In this document: positions 22,123-35,940 of the stretch, one piece after another
Layout of the letters: every line of letters starts with the position of its first letter
Numbering within the stretch: the first letter of the stretch is position 1
Assembly (NCBI RefSeq): GCF_963576675.1
Contig: NC_088918.1
Span: 43,309,501 to 43,373,500 of the forward strand
Direction of reading: 5' to 3'
DNA from: Euphorbia lathyris
Taxonomy: Eukaryota > Streptophyta > Magnoliopsida > Malpighiales > Euphorbiaceae
Length of the DNA stretch: 64,000 nucleotides
Notes under the pieces: generated by a model
Databases searched by the model: none
Told to the model about the DNA's origin: nothing
The model's input: the letters and a program-made list of their open reading frames with translations, nothing else
Program-made: the position numbers and the translations under genes

Positions 22123-23982
22123 TGTTGGAATAATAGGCTAACGTATAGCAGCGGAAATATAAAATTTTAACCTATTTCCATAAACCATAAGATCCGTTAA
22201 CCGTTATTTCATATAAAGAGGGATAAGAAGAAATACCTTTTAGATGTTCTATCTACCGTTGCAAACGAAGTGCCCACAATTCTTACTTCGAGTTCCCGAG
22301 CACAGAACAAAACAAGTATAAGATCAAGTTAGAATCAACCGTTGCATAGCAACCAAACTAGATTGCCTCTAATTAATCAACACAAGATCAAGGATAAAGA
22401 AAGAAAGATGAAAATCAATTGAACGGAAGGAAGCCGTGGAAAATCTCATCCTCGAACTGGGGGTCGAAATTCTCTCTCTTGCTCTAGGGTGGAATTCGAA
22501 ATTCTCTAGGGGGTTTAGCTTGTGGATTTCGAAATCCTATAAGGGGGGTTATTTATAATCTCTTGTATCTAATCCCTAGTTAGATAGAATTAGGTTATTG
22601 AAATAAGAATTCAATTCGGTATAGAATTCATAATCATTATCCATTAATATATCTAATATATAAAGGATAATAATAATAACCTTATTGGATAATAATAGGA
22701 GTACTATAATCTAATTAAAACTCCTAACTTATTTATCCTTTAATTAATTTAATTCATAATCCTAATCTAATCAGGATTGATAAAATGAAAATAATTATTT
22801 ATGTATTTACCATACATAAAATCGCCCCCTCTAGTGAATGGGCCTTATTGGGCTCAGTTGGGCTTCCATCAATTAATTAACATCTGTCTCTCTTTTGGGT
22901 TCCAAGTCTTATGTGTGACCCATTAGGTTCTTATTGCTTCTAGCCGTATGCAACTATTAAAATTAATTTTCAAAGAATTATATTTAATCTTTGCATAACG
23001 GAATGATGTACAGAGTATGTGATTAGCAAGTCCGTAATCATTCCCCTAGAGCTATAAGAAGACAGGTTGATTATGTCGCTGACCTTTCAGTATTAGTTAC
23101 GGTATAATTCGATCCTTTATCAACTACATCCTTGAACTGAATCTTATGACTATGGATAATGTCAAGTCACATATAGCGAGACGTTCGTTTTACTTGTACA
23201 GGCCGCGTCAACTCAAATTAGATAGGTTAAGTGAAATCTGTATTTCAAGTCTTAAGCTATCACCTTGCAAGGATTTAGAGTCGAGTCTTCCACAAGCGAT
23301 CCATGGACATATCTCCCATTTATCGGGAGTGATAAATGCTCAATCCAATATATAATGATCCTGCAATCACTTCCTGTGATACCCAACATTTGCTGTTCAC
23401 ACCCCAGAGTCATCTCTGTTAAGGATCGTGTTACACCAGAGTCAAAGCGTCATATTCCGTAATCCAGAATACCAATTAACATTCCTTTGAGTCTGAGGAT
23501 TATTTACACCTATTAATACCAATGAGATGAACATGTGACAAGGATGAATCTACTCATCCTGTTATCTCAAGTCGGGTCCCCAATCCTAATGAACTACTTT
23601 TCATCGGATCCATGTAACTGTCCAGATATCTGTATATATGAAGCTTGTGAGACCAGCTTTCTGTCGGACAGAAGACATTGTTGCATGCAAGTCTCAACAG
23701 TGATATATCAATCCTAAACATATCACTTGACTTGGGGTGGTTTTAAGTTTATTAGTTTATTATAAAGTTTTGTCTCACTTCATGCTTGTATGAACACTTT
23801 ATAATCACTTTAAAACAAACTTACGGATTTCCTTTTATTAGACTTTATTTAGTACTTAAAAGGGATTGCCTTTATATAGTTATAAAACATATATCTCATT
23901 AAAACAAATGATATAAAGAACACTTCATTTACATTAAGTTTGTATCCTAGAACAATTGTCTATAGGACACTAAACCCCAACA
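22123..23982 (-). repeat. 3' LTR of the copia element (left copy)
   Basis: 1,860 bp. In element orientation it starts TGTTGGGGTTTAGTG and ends TTCCAACA. A minus-strand TATAAATAA lies at 22549-22557. Near-identical to 51353-53191 apart from small indels (for example extra ataataata copies near 22665) and scattered substitutions. Confidence 0.93.
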
Positions 23983-23996
23983 TACTCCCACTTGGA
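23983..23996 (-). promoter_or_regulatory. Polypurine tract of the copia element
   Basis: On the minus strand, tccaagtgggagta lies immediately before the TG start of the 3' LTR, the expected place for plus-strand priming. Confidence 0.75.
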
Positions 23997-26900
23997 CTAA
24001 AGCCAATTGTTTCTATAACTTATCCGAGTAGAAGTTAGATGACGATCATGTACTTTCTGGGTTAAGGGCTTTGTCAACGGATCTGCAACGTTGTCCTCTG
24101 TAGGTACTCTTTCTATTCTCACATCTCCTCTTGCCACAATTTCTCTTATAATGTGGTATCGGTTAAGGTAATGCTTGGACGCATTATGAGACCGTGGTTC
24201 CTTTGCTTGCGCAATGGCTCCATTGTTATCACAATACAGTGTAATGGGATTTACAATGTCAGGAACCACACCAAGTTCTGTAATGAACTTTCTAATCCAA
24301 AACGCTTCCTTTGCTGCTTCCGCAGCTGCGATATAATCTGACTCGGTCGTAGAGAAAGCTACGCTTCCCTGATTGGAACTCTTCCAACTGACCGCGCCCC
24401 CATTCATGATAAACAGGTATCCTGATTGGGATTTAAAATCGTTCTCATCTGTGAGATGACTTGCATCTGAAAATCCTTCTATTTTCAGATCCCCTTCTCC
24501 GTACACTAGGAACATATCTTTAGTTCTTCTCAAGTACTTAAGAATGTTCTTGACGGCAATCCAGTGCTCATCTCCCGGATTTCCTTGGTAACGACTCGTT
24601 ATAGATAACGCGAATGCTACGTCAGGTCTAGTGCATAGCATAACATACATAATCGAACCGATTGCGCTGGCGTACGAGACTACAGCCATACGCTTCTTAT
24701 CATCATCGGTTTTAGGACATTGATGATTGTTTAACTTTACTCCATGTAGCATGGGTAAGTTACCTCGTTTCGATTCAAGCATGCTAAACCGCTTTAGCAC
24801 CTTTTCGATGTATGTAGCCTGTGAAAGACCAAGCAGTCTTCTTGATCTATCTCTGTAGATCTTTATACCAAGTATATAAGCTGCTTCACCAAGGTCTTTC
24901 ATTGAGAAGTTACCAGATAACCATACTTTTACCGACTGTAGCAGAGCTATGTCATTTCCCATTAGTAATATATCGTCCACATATAATATTAGAAATGCTA
25001 CAGAGCTCCCACTTGCTTTCTTGTAAATGCAAGCTTCTTCGCAATTTTGTTCGAAACCAAATTGTTTTATGGTTTCGTCAAAATGCTTGTTCTAGCTTCT
25101 AGATGCTTGCTTGAGTCCATAAATGGATCTCTGAAGTTTGCAAATCTTGTTTGCATCCTTTGATATGAAACCTTCAGGTTGCATCATATATACATCCTCA
25201 AGCAGGTTTCCGTTTAGGAAAGCTGTTTTCACATCCATTTGCCAAATCTCGTAATCGTAGTGAGCGGCAATAGCAAGCATTATTCTGATTGATTTGGACA
25301 TAGCCACAGGAGAGAAAGTGTCATTTTAATCAATTCCTTGCTTCTGACGATATCCTTTCGCTACTAACCTAGCTTTGTAGGTGCTAACCTTTCCATCCAT
25401 GTCTGTCTTCTTTTTGAAGATCCATCTGCACCCAATGGGTTTTATCCCTTCGGGTGGATCAACCAAAGTCCACACTTGGTTGGTGTACATGGAATCCATT
25501 TCAGAATCCATGGCCTAAAGCCATGCTTTAGAATCTGGACTAGTAAGAGCCTCTTCGTAGTTTTCGGGTTCATTGTCTAACACGGGAACCTCGTCATCAT
25601 CTCCCACTAGAAAACCATATCTAACTGGGAGTTCACGAACTCTTTGTGATCTACGAATAGGTGGCACTGCAGTCTCATCTAATGGGACTGTTTCGGGTTC
25701 CTCAATCGCTTCTGTTGTTTCAGTTGGTGTTTCTTGTTCATGAACTTCATCAAGTTCAATCATGCTTCCCTTTTCTGTGTCTTCGAGAAACTCTTTCTCT
25801 AAGAAGGTTGCGTACTTGGATACTATCACTTTCTGATCATCTGGATGATAGAAGTAATATCCCATAGTTTCCTTAGGGTATCCAATGAAGAAACATTTAT
25901 CTGATTTAGAATCTAGTTTGTCAGACACAATGCGTTTGACAAATGCTGAACAACCCCATACTCTCATGAATGAGAATACGAGTTTCCTACCAACGAACAA
26001 TTCATATGGTGTGGAACTAGCGGATTTAGTTGGTACTCGATTTAGGGTGAAGAGGGCGGTTTCCAAGGCATAGCCCCAGAATGTCTTTGGAAGTAATGCT
26101 ATGCTCATCATGGATCGTACCATATCTAGTAGGGTACGGTTCCTCTTCTCGGATACACCATTGTGTTGTGGTGTATAGGGAAGTGTCCATTGTGAGCAAA
26201 TCCCACATTCAGTTAGATAATTCAGAAAATCATCTGAAAGATATTCGCCACCTCGATCGGATCGAAGTGTCTTTATTTTCTTTTCTAGTTGATTTTCCAC
26301 TTCATTCTTGAAGCATTTGAATTTCTCAAAAGCTTCGGATTTGTGCTTCATCAAGTAGATATAACCATACGGGTTTCCTACCAACGAACAATTCATATGG
26401 TGTGGAACTAGCGGATTTAGTTGGTACTCGATTTAGGGTGAAGAGGGCGGTTTCCAAGGCATAGCCCCAGGATGTCTTTGGAAGTAATGCTATGCTCATC
26501 ATGGATCGTACCATATCTAGTAGGGTACGGTTCCTCCTCTCGGATACACCATTGTGTTGTGGTGTATAGGGAGGTGTCCATTGTGAGCAAATCCCACATT
26601 CAGTTAGATAATTCAGAAAATCATCTGAAAGATATTCGCCTCCTCAATCGGATCGAAGTGTCTTTATTTTCTATTCTAGTTGATTTTCCACTTCATTCTT
26701 GAAGCATTTGAATTTCTCAAAAGCTTCGGATTTGTGCTTCATCAAGTAGATATAACCATATCGGGTATGGTCGTCTATGAAGCTAATGAAGTATCTGAAT
26801 CCTCCTCTTGCTTGGACTGACATAGGACCGCATACATCTGAATGAATGAGTCCTAGAGTGTCTGATACACGTTCACCTTTATTGCTAAAGGGTGTCTTTG

Positions 26901-27416
26901 TCATTTTACCTTTTAAACATGCTTCACACGTTTCCAATGATTCAGGATCAATTGAATTTATAAGCCCATCTTGATGTAGCTTAAGCATGCGTTTTTTGTT
27001 TATATGGCCTAAACGACAATGCCACAAGTAAGTTGAATTATCTAGCTTATGTCTTTTGGTATCAATTGCGAAAACAGAAATTTTGTCATCTAACACATAA
27101 ATCCCATTTTGTGATATTCCTGAAAAATAGAAAATCGAATCTCTATAAAAATCGCAATGTTTGTCTTTTATTGAAATATGAAAACCGTCGTCAACAAGAC
27201 GGCTAATAGAAATAATGTTACGAGACATTTGCGGAACGTACAAACAGTTCCTTAATTCTATTACAAGCCCAGAGGGCAAATTTAAAACATAATCTCCAAT
27301 TGCGAGGGCGGCAACTCTTGCTCCATTTCCTACTCGCAAGTTTATGCTTCATTTCTTCAATTCCTTAGTCTGATTTAGTTCCTGCATATTTGTACAAATA
27401 TGAGATCCGCATCCGG
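23997..27416 (-). pseudogene. Copia pol: protease rest, integrase, RT, RNase H (broken)
   Basis: Read on minus from 27416: protease from the TGCGSH part of its active site, YVLNLPSG and LYVPQMSRNIIS; GAG-pre-integrase (LWHCRLGHINKKRM, CEACLKGK); integrase core (IHSDVCGPM, FISFIDDHTRYGYIY). RT follows (GCRWIFKKK, ARLVAKGYRQKQGID, QMDVKTAFLNG, active site LYVDDILLMG at about 24985), then RNase H (FSDASHLTDENDFKSQSGYL, TTESDYIAAAEA, VADPLTKPL) ending at 23997. Stops interrupt it near 27352 (TGA for W), 26671, 26643, 25513 (TAG), 25326 (TAA) and 25092 (TAG for W). A 391-bp duplication (25981-26762) adds a frameshift inside the integrase. The upstream protease codons, up to the catalytic Asp, are 18 kb away at 45812 because of the nested array. 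It cannot be functional. Confidence 0.95.
25981..26762 (-). repeat. 391-bp tandem duplication inside the copia integrase
   Basis: The block from tttcctaccaacgaacaatt to agatataaccata occurs twice in direct order (about 25981-26371 and 26372-26762), over 95 percent identical by eye. 391 is not a multiple of three, so the duplication shifts the frame. The copy read first (26372-26762) has two extra nonsense codons that are absent from the other copy. Confidence 0.9.
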
Positions 27417-27421
27417 TATCA

Positions 27422-28845
27422 TGTAACACCCCTTTTTAGAAACCCTCAATTTCTGAAACAATAATAAATTTCATACAAATAAAACTCAAAAGTGTAGATA
27501 AACTAGACTATTAGTAATATAAACCTAATAATGACAACTCTACATACTGGCCGATCCATACGAGCATCGCTAGCCTTTTATTCCTGAAAAGTGGTGGTGG
27601 CAAGGGGTGAGCTGCCGACTCAATAAGATAATTAATTAAATACACAGTTCAACCACATGTGCATACAATAATTTCGTGCATTTAATTTACGGGTTATCAC
27701 GCAACAAGTTTACCAATTTAAAATTTAATAGTCTTTTTATTTAAGGGCCCTGCTTACTCTAGTCTAGTAATACTCAATGGTTGCTTGGCCAATAAAATCA
27801 TATCATGGGATACCCTATCGTAACAAATACCCGGTATCCCGTCTCTAGGTACCCTGTCGTAACAAATACCCGGTACCTTAACACCCTGTCGTAACAAATA
27901 CCCGGTGTTTATACTTCACGTTATCACAATATTCATTTTTCTCATTTCAATCGCAACCATTGAATATACTATCCTAGATAAGCTCTTATTCTTATACTTT
28001 TCCAGTCCTTCATTTTATCTAGAGTTTATCAACTGTATCATTATCGATTTCCATTCTATCCCCAATAAGTCTCGGTCTAAAATGCATTCATGTTCTCACA
28101 ACCATCAATATCAAATTCAATTCGTTCACGTCACCGCAATCATCATAAATACCAACCATCAATATCAAATTCAATTCATTCACGTCAACGAAATCATCAT
28201 ACATATCAAGTATACATGTCAAACATATAAATCAAATTAATAATCAATTATTACACCAAGTCAAATATAGCACCCAAACATACAAACACATATACTATAT
28301 ATTTAATTAACCACTTACCTCAAACCCGAAAGGAAATTACAAGCAGCTCTTGATTCATTACCCTATTGAACATCGTAACCTGGAGTCTTTATTGCTTCTA
28401 ATTGATGTTCAAAATATTGGCGGCTCCCAAAAGATAAACATTAGGGTCCTTTATTATAATAAATAGGGTTACATATTTATAGGGAGTTTTAATTAAAAAA
28501 TATATATTATAATATAATAACAAATATTATTGTTATAGCTCATTTGTAGATATTGTTTTTAAATCAAAACAAGTAGAAATAAACCGTAGTCAATATAGTT
28601 TATTAATATTAAATAAAAACTTTATAACTATTATTATGATATCAATACAAACAAAAATTATCATTCAAATGTATATATGTATAGAAAATATATTTAAATA
28701 AAAGTGTTGTATCACAACACTAATTATTATTATTTTTTTACAACTCACAATTATATTTATTATAGGATCTTAATTAAAAAAAACATGCAAACAAATATAC
28801 ATGTATAACTATAATAAATATCTATGTTTTTTTACGGGCGTTACA
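27422..28845 (-). repeat. LTR1 of the array (divergent, 1,424 bp)
   Basis: Same ends as the others, but 35 bp longer. It keeps a third copy of a cgtaacaaatacccggt-type repeat (near 27885-27920) and 13 bp near 28200, and has several substitutions that LTR2-5 lack. It is the 3' LTR in element orientation. A minus-strand TATAAATATG lies at 28472-28481. Confidence 0.93.
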
Positions 28846-31697
28846 ATTTTTCCCTTCTAACAAAAAAATTTCGTCCTCGAAATTTAAAAGTGAAGTATAA
28901 AGAAATTATTTTGACTATATTTAAAAAAATAAAAAATAAATAAATAAATGCATTTTCTACACTATATATATAATAGAAAAAAGAAGGTTTTAGATATTGC
29001 AATTAGCAGATTTAATCGATTGAAAAGAAATAATTTTGGAAGTAAAATTGTGAATAATTGTCAATTTTCATCTTCCGTAAATAAAAAAATTAGTTTAAGG
29101 GAAAACTACATTACTAAATAATTATATATATCCATATATGTACAATTTTAATAACACATGAAAATAAAATGAAGTGAGATCCAAAGAGACTAATGAACTT
29201 TTGTACAAGAAAAATTATCACTATTAACACGTACATAAATGAACCATTGAATATATATACGTCAAAACGAGCTATTAATTATACTTTGTTTCTTCATTTA
29301 CCAATCACATCGAACATTCGTTTTCCTCAATACTAATTAATTCATAATATTTAATATCACGCTATTATGTATGCCACTAGCCATATTCAGTAAACAAGTC
29401 ACAACAGTCACGTAGTTTCAACCATTATCAATATTATCATGATAACAAAAAAAAAACGCACAGACGTCAACAACCGCTTCATATTTTCAGATCTAACACA
29501 TCAATCAACTTTAAGTTTAACAATCAAGTTCAAGAGAAGAGAAACATATATATAAGCTATGACTATAATTAACCACTTATAAACAAGGAACTATGACTTA
29601 CATACCATATTAAAAAAAAAAATAACGAAGCAGCTAAGTGTCCGTTATTATTAAACTAGTATATAATTTATAGAGGAAAAAAAAGTCAAGACCCAGTACT
29701 TAATTTGTTGTAAAAATCATCTTGTTAAAAGGCACGTAATAAAAGAGCATACGTAAAACCCAAAACAAGTTAACATTTATTTTCAAATGATATTAATTGG
29801 ATTGCCAAATCACCTTCACCCTAAAGAAAAGTAAAATAAAAAGAGAAATCTAATATTCAAAATTTTAGAAAAGTGATTAAGTGTATGAAATGAATAATAT
29901 GAATATACGAATTCCCCAATTTAGTGTCATTAATATTGAATATTTGAACGATATATGTTGAACAATATAACAATAGAATATATTATATTTGTGATAATAT
30001 CTAAGAAGAGTATAATATTACAATTCTACAACTACAGTGGCCGAGCCGAATATATACTGGCAAGAGAGGAAGAGTTCTATACAAAGTAGGATAAGACAAT
30101 TAGAAGTCCTAAAAGACTTAAGTAAATAAAGGCTAGACCATAGGATAGAAGATAGGAAGTATTATCTTCCTGGACCATAAACATCATTTACGCTAACAAT
30201 TAAACCCCACACTTTTTTTTTAATTAAGTTATTTTTAATTGATAAATTTAATAATTGATTTTGGTGTAATTGAATTAAATATATAAAAACATGATACTAA
30301 TACTGAGTGAGCAACACATCCTTATAATTATAAAGTATACCATGATATCAATGCATATTCACTCTAATGCCACATGATATATTTTTTTTACTAAAGATAA
30401 ATATTTTCCCTGCACTCATCATCAAAGGAATACTTATAGCAAAAAAAACACTTTGAAAACTGTACAATTAATGTTCATGTTTTTTTTTCTTTTTAAATTT
30501 GACAAATTAAGCTTTCAATGGAATAACACATGTAAAACCTGAAACTTGGAATTCACATTAAATTTAACTGAGGAGGAAGTATCGCATGAAGAGATCTTAT
30601 AATGGTACATATTGTAAAGACCTACTAAAACTTGATTTTAAGCGAGTAATGTTTCTCCAGATGTGAATGCATTAGGAATAAAAATAATTATAAATGATTT
30701 CATATACTCAGGGAATAGAAAAAAACACGTCTTACTTGATTGTATCACTATCACTAAGACACCAACATAATTGGTGAAAAAAAAAACTGAAAATAAAAGA
30801 CGACCACAAGACCATATATTAACTAGAAATTAATCATGAGTTGACTATGCAAATTTTAATTACTTGTCTTTCTCAACACTTGATTATTCAACTACGGGGC
30901 GTTTGGTATTCTATTGGGATAGGGATAGGGATAAATGTTGGGATAGAGATAAGGATAAATGGTTGGGATAAGGATAAAAATATGATAGTCGAGAATTATT
31001 ATTCAATGTTTGGTACATGGGATAGAGATGAAGATAAAATAATACATTTTACTATTTTAACCTTATTTAAACTACATAACATTAATTTGAGGGATAAGAT
31101 AGACTTTTCCATCCTATTAAAATCGCAGGAGCTTATCTCACCTCCTTATACCACCCCCCTCCTGGGTATAGGATTTGAGGGATAAGAAACTTATCCCTCA
31201 TCCGTCTCACTCTTCTATCTCGTAAACAAACATGTGATAACTTATCTCGTGTTTGTTATCCTTATCCCTCCTCCTATATCCCTTCTAACAAACACCCCGC
31301 TAATGTAAAAGGCAAAAGTATAAGATCCGGATTTAATTACAATTTACTGATTATATAAAAAAAATTACAATTTATATAAAAAAAATGGTACTAGAAAACA
31401 TCACTTAATAATTTTATATCGAGATTACATCTTTTTTTTTGTTTTATTCAGCAAAATTCAGTCAAACATTAAGGTAAGAAGAACTAAAAGATTTAAAGTT
31501 CAAATACTGATAATATCCACACGATTGTACTTGAACACTTGAACTGTTAAGTTAGTCTTAAAACTTGTTACTACACAATTTAAAATTAAGATATGAGGTT
31601 CAATATTTTACAAATTTTCACTAGACGCTCAGCCAGTATGTAGTACATCTCCTGATACTCTATCCTAGGAACGTAGACCCGCTCTGATACCATTAAA
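28846..31697 (-). other. Internal domain 1 of the array (2,852 bp)
   Basis: Non-coding and AT-rich. It starts with the polypurine tract (reverse of 28846-28860), carries a MITE (30895-31299) and ends with the primer site (reverse of 31681-31692) five bases before LTR2. There is no ORF beyond MITE-derived ones. It is a deletion derivative or LARD-like body needing trans-acting proteins. Confidence 0.85.
30895..31299. mobile_element. Tourist/Harbinger-like MITE, copy 1
   Basis: 405 bp. The left end is CGGGGCGTTTGGTA and the reverse-complemented right end is CGGGGTGTTTGTTA. Both arms are rich in gggata repeats. Flanked by cta on both sides (30892-30894, 31300-31302), a 3-bp duplication as in PIF/Harbinger elements, although the classical target is TWA. 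The 114-codon ORF across it is incidental. Confidence 0.65.
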
Positions 31698-33086
31698 TGT
31701 AACACCCCTTTTTAGAAACCCTCAATTTCTGAAACAATAATAAATTTCATACAAATAAAACTCAAAAGTGTAGATAAACTAGACTATTAGTAATATAAAC
31801 CTAATAATGACAACTCTACATACTGGCCGATCCATACGAGCATCGCTAGCCTTTTATTCCTGAAAAGTGGTGGTGGCAAGGGGTGAGCTGCCGACTCAAT
31901 AAGATAATTAATTAAATACACAGTTCAACCACATGTGCATACAATAATTTCGTGCATTTAATTTACGGGTTATCACGCAACAAGTTTACCAATTTAAAAT
32001 TTAATAGTCTTTTTATTTAAGGGCCCTGCTTACTCTAGTCTAGTAATACTCAATGGTTGCTTGGCCAATAAAATCATATCATGGGATACCCTATCGTAAC
32101 AAATACCCGGTATCCCGTCTCTAGGTACCCTGTCGTAACAAATACTCGGTACCTTAACATCCTGCCGTAACACGTTATCACAATATTCATTTTTCTCATT
32201 TCAATCGCAACCATTGAATATACTATCCTAGATAAGCTCTTATTCTTATACTTTTCCAGTCCTTCATTTTATCTAGAGTTTATCAACTGTATCATTATCG
32301 ATTTCCATTCTATCCCCAATAAGTCTCGGTCTAAAATGCATTCATGTTCTCACAACCATCAATATCAAATTCAATTCGTTCACGTCACCGCAATCATCAT
32401 AAATACCAACCATCAATATCAAATTCAATTCATTCACGTCACCGAAATCATCATACATGTCAAACATATAAATCAAATTAATAATCAATTATTACACCAA
32501 GTCAAATATAGCACCCAAACATACAAACACATATACTATATATTTAATTAACCACTTACCTCAAACCCGAAAGGAAATTACAAGCAGCTCTTGATTCATT
32601 ACCCTATTGAACATCGTAACCTGGAGTCTTTATTGCTTCTAATTGATGTTCAAAATATTGGCGGCTCCCAAAAGATAAACATTAGGGTCCTTTATTATAA
32701 TAAATAGGGTTACATATTTATAGGGAGTTTTAATTAAAAAATATATATTATAATATAATAACAAATATTATTGTTATAGCTCATTTGTAGATATTGTTTT
32801 TAAATCAAAACAAGTAGAAATAAACCGTAGTCAATATAGTTTATTAATATTAAATAAAAACTTTATAACTATTATTATGATATCAATACAAACAAAAATT
32901 ATCATTCAAATGTATATATGTATAGAAAATATATTTAAATAAAAGTGTTGTATCACAACACTAATTATTATTATTTTTTTACAACTCACAATTATATTTA
33001 TTATAGGATCTTAATTAAAAAAAACATGCAAACAAATATACATGTATAACTATAATAAATATCTATGTTTTTTTACGGGCGTTACA
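31698..33086 (-). repeat. LTR2 of the array (1,389 bp)
   Basis: Carries the short-form features (tactcggtacc, catcctgccgtaacacg) shared by LTR2-5. Joined directly to internal domains on both sides with no duplicated target. Confidence 0.93.
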
Positions 33087-35940
33087 ATTTTTCCCTTCTA
33101 ACAAAAAAATTTCGTCCTCGAAATTTAAAAGTGAAGTATAAAGAAATTATTTTGACTATATTTAAAAAAATAAAAAATAAATAAATAAATGCATTTTCTA
33201 CACTATATATATAATAGAAAAAAGAAGGTTTTAGATATTGCAATTAGCAGATTTAATCGATTGAAAAGAAATAATTTTGGAAGTAAAATTGTGAATAATT
33301 GTCAATTTTCATCTTCCGTAAATAAAAAAATTAGTTTAAGGGAAAACTACATTACTAAATAATTATATATATCCATATATGTACAATTTTAATAACACAT
33401 GAAAATAAAATGAAGTGAGATCCAAAGAGACTAATGAACTTTTGTACAAGAAAAATTATCACTATTAACACGTACATAAATGAACCATTGAATATATATA
33501 CGTCAAAACGAGCTATTAATTATACTTTGTTTCTTCATTTACCAATCACATCGAACATTCGTTTTCCTCAATACTAATTAATTCATAATATTTAATATCA
33601 CGCTATTATGTATGCCACTAGCCATATTCAGTAAACAAGTCACAACAGTCACGTAGTTTCAACCATTATCAATATTATCATGATAACAAAAAAAAAACGC
33701 ACAGACGTCAACAACCGCTTCATATTTTCAGATCTAACACATCAATCAACTTTAAGTTTAACAATCAAGTTCAAGAGAAGAGAAACATATATATAAGCTA
33801 TGACTATAATTAACCACTTATAAACAAGGAACTATGACTTACATACCATATTAAAAAAAAAAAAATAACGAAGCAGCTAAGTGTCCGTTATTATTAAACT
33901 AGTATATAATTTATAGAGGAAAAAAAAGTCAAGACCCAGTACTTAATTTGTTGTAAAAATCATCTTGTTAAAAGGCACGTAATAAAAGAGCATACGTAAA
34001 ACCCAAAACAAGTTAACATTTATTTTCAAATGATATTAATTGGATTGCCAAATCACCTTCACCCTAAAGAAAAGTAAAATAAAAAGAGAAATCTAATATT
34101 CAAAATTTTAGAAAAGTGATTAAGTGTATGAAATGAATAATATGAATATACGAATTCCCCAATTTAGTGTCATTAATATTGAATATTTGAACGATATATG
34201 TTGAACAATATAACAATAGAATATATTATATTTGTGATAATATCTAAGAAGAGTATAATATTACAATTCTACAACTACAGTGGCCGAGCCGAATATATAC
34301 TGGCAAGAGAGGAAGAGTTCTATACAAAGTAGGATAAGACAATTAGAAGTCCTAAAAGACTTAAGTAAATAAAGGCTAGACCATAGGATAGAAGATAGGA
34401 AGTATTATCTTCCTGGACCATAAACATCATTTACGCTAACAATTAAACCCCACACTTTTTTTTTAATTAAGTTATTTTTAATTGATAAATTTAATAATTG
34501 ATTTTGGTGTAATTGAATTAAATATATAAAAACATGATACTAATACTGAGTGAGCAACACATCCTTATAATTATAAAGTATACCATGATATCAATGCATA
34601 TTCACTCTAATGCCACATGATATATTTTTTTTACTAAAGATAAATATTTTCCCTGCACTCATCATCAAAGGAATACTTATAGCAAAAAAAACACTTTGAA
34701 AACTGTACAATTAATGTTCATGTTTTTTTTTCTTTTTAAATTTGACAAATTAAGCTTTCAATGGAATAACACATGTAAAACCTGAAACTTGGAATTCACA
34801 TTAAATTTAACTGAGGAGGAAGTATCGCATGAAGAGATCTTATAATGGTACATATTGTAAAGACCTACTAAAACTTGATTTTAAGCGAGTAATGTTTCTC
34901 CAGATGTGAATGCATTAGGAATAAAAATAATTATAAATGATTTCATATACTCAGGGAATAGAAAAAAACACGTCTTACTTGATTGTATCACTATCACTAA
35001 GACACCAACATAATTGGTGAAAAAAAAAACTGAAAATAAAAGACGACCACAAGACCATATATTAACTAGAAATTAATCATGAGTTGACTATGCAAATTTT
35101 AATTACTTGTCTTTCTCAACACTTGATTATTCAACTACGGGGCGTTTGGTATTCTATTGGGATAGGGATAGGGATAAATGTTGGGATAGAGATAAGGATA
35201 AATGGTTGGGATAAGGATAAAAATATGATAGTCGAGAATTATTATTCAATGTTTGGTACATGGGATAGAGATGAAGATAAAATAATACATTTTACTATTT
35301 TAACCTTATTTAAACTACATAACATTAATTTGAGGGATAAGATAGACTTTTCCATCCTATTAAAATCGCAGGAGCTTATCTCACCTCCTTATACCACCCC
35401 CCTCCTGGGTATAGGATTTGAGGGATAAGAAACTTATCCCTCATCCGTCTCACTCTTCTATCTCGTAAACAAACATGTGATAACTTATCTCGTGTTTGTT
35501 ATCCTTATCCCTCCTCCTATATCCCTTCTAACAAACACCCCGCTAATGTAAAAGGCAAAAGTATAAGATCCGGATTTAATTACAATTTACTGATTATATA
35601 AAAAAAATTACAATTTATATAAAAAAAATGGTACTAGAAAACATCACTTAATAATTTTATATCGAGATTACATCTTTTTTTTTGTTTTATTCAGCAAAAT
35701 TCAGTCAAACATTAAGGTAAGAAGAACTAAAAGATTTAAAGTTCAAATACTGATAATATCCACACGATTGTACTTGAACACTTGAACTGTTAAGTTAGTC
35801 TTAAAACTTGTTACTACACAATTTAAAATTAAGATATGAGGTTCAATATTTTACAAATTTTCACTAGACGCTCAGCCAGTATGTAGTACATCTCCTGATA
35901 CTCTATCCTAGGAACGTAGACCCGCTCTGATACCATTAAA
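33087..35940 (-). other. Internal domain 2 of the array (2,854 bp)
   Basis: As domain 1, with a two-base-longer A run near 33855. MITE copy at 35138-35542. Confidence 0.85.
35138..35542. mobile_element. Tourist/Harbinger-like MITE, copy 2
   Basis: Same sequence and flanks as copy 1; it was multiplied with the array, not inserted separately. Confidence 0.65.

Noticed and set aside
23146..23717. Short ORFs in the copia LTRs (also at 52355-52926 and 60652-60870)
   Set aside because: Present only because the LTR is repeated; frames are not conserved in length and carry no domain.
27905..28240. 111-codon ORF in LTR1 and the 71-codon versions in LTR2-5
   Set aside because: Lies within non-coding U3 sequence, changes length with LTR indels and shows no domain.
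30841..31185. 114-codon ORF repeated four times in the array
   Set aside because: Spans the MITE arm with its gggata repeats; identical only because the unit was amplified.
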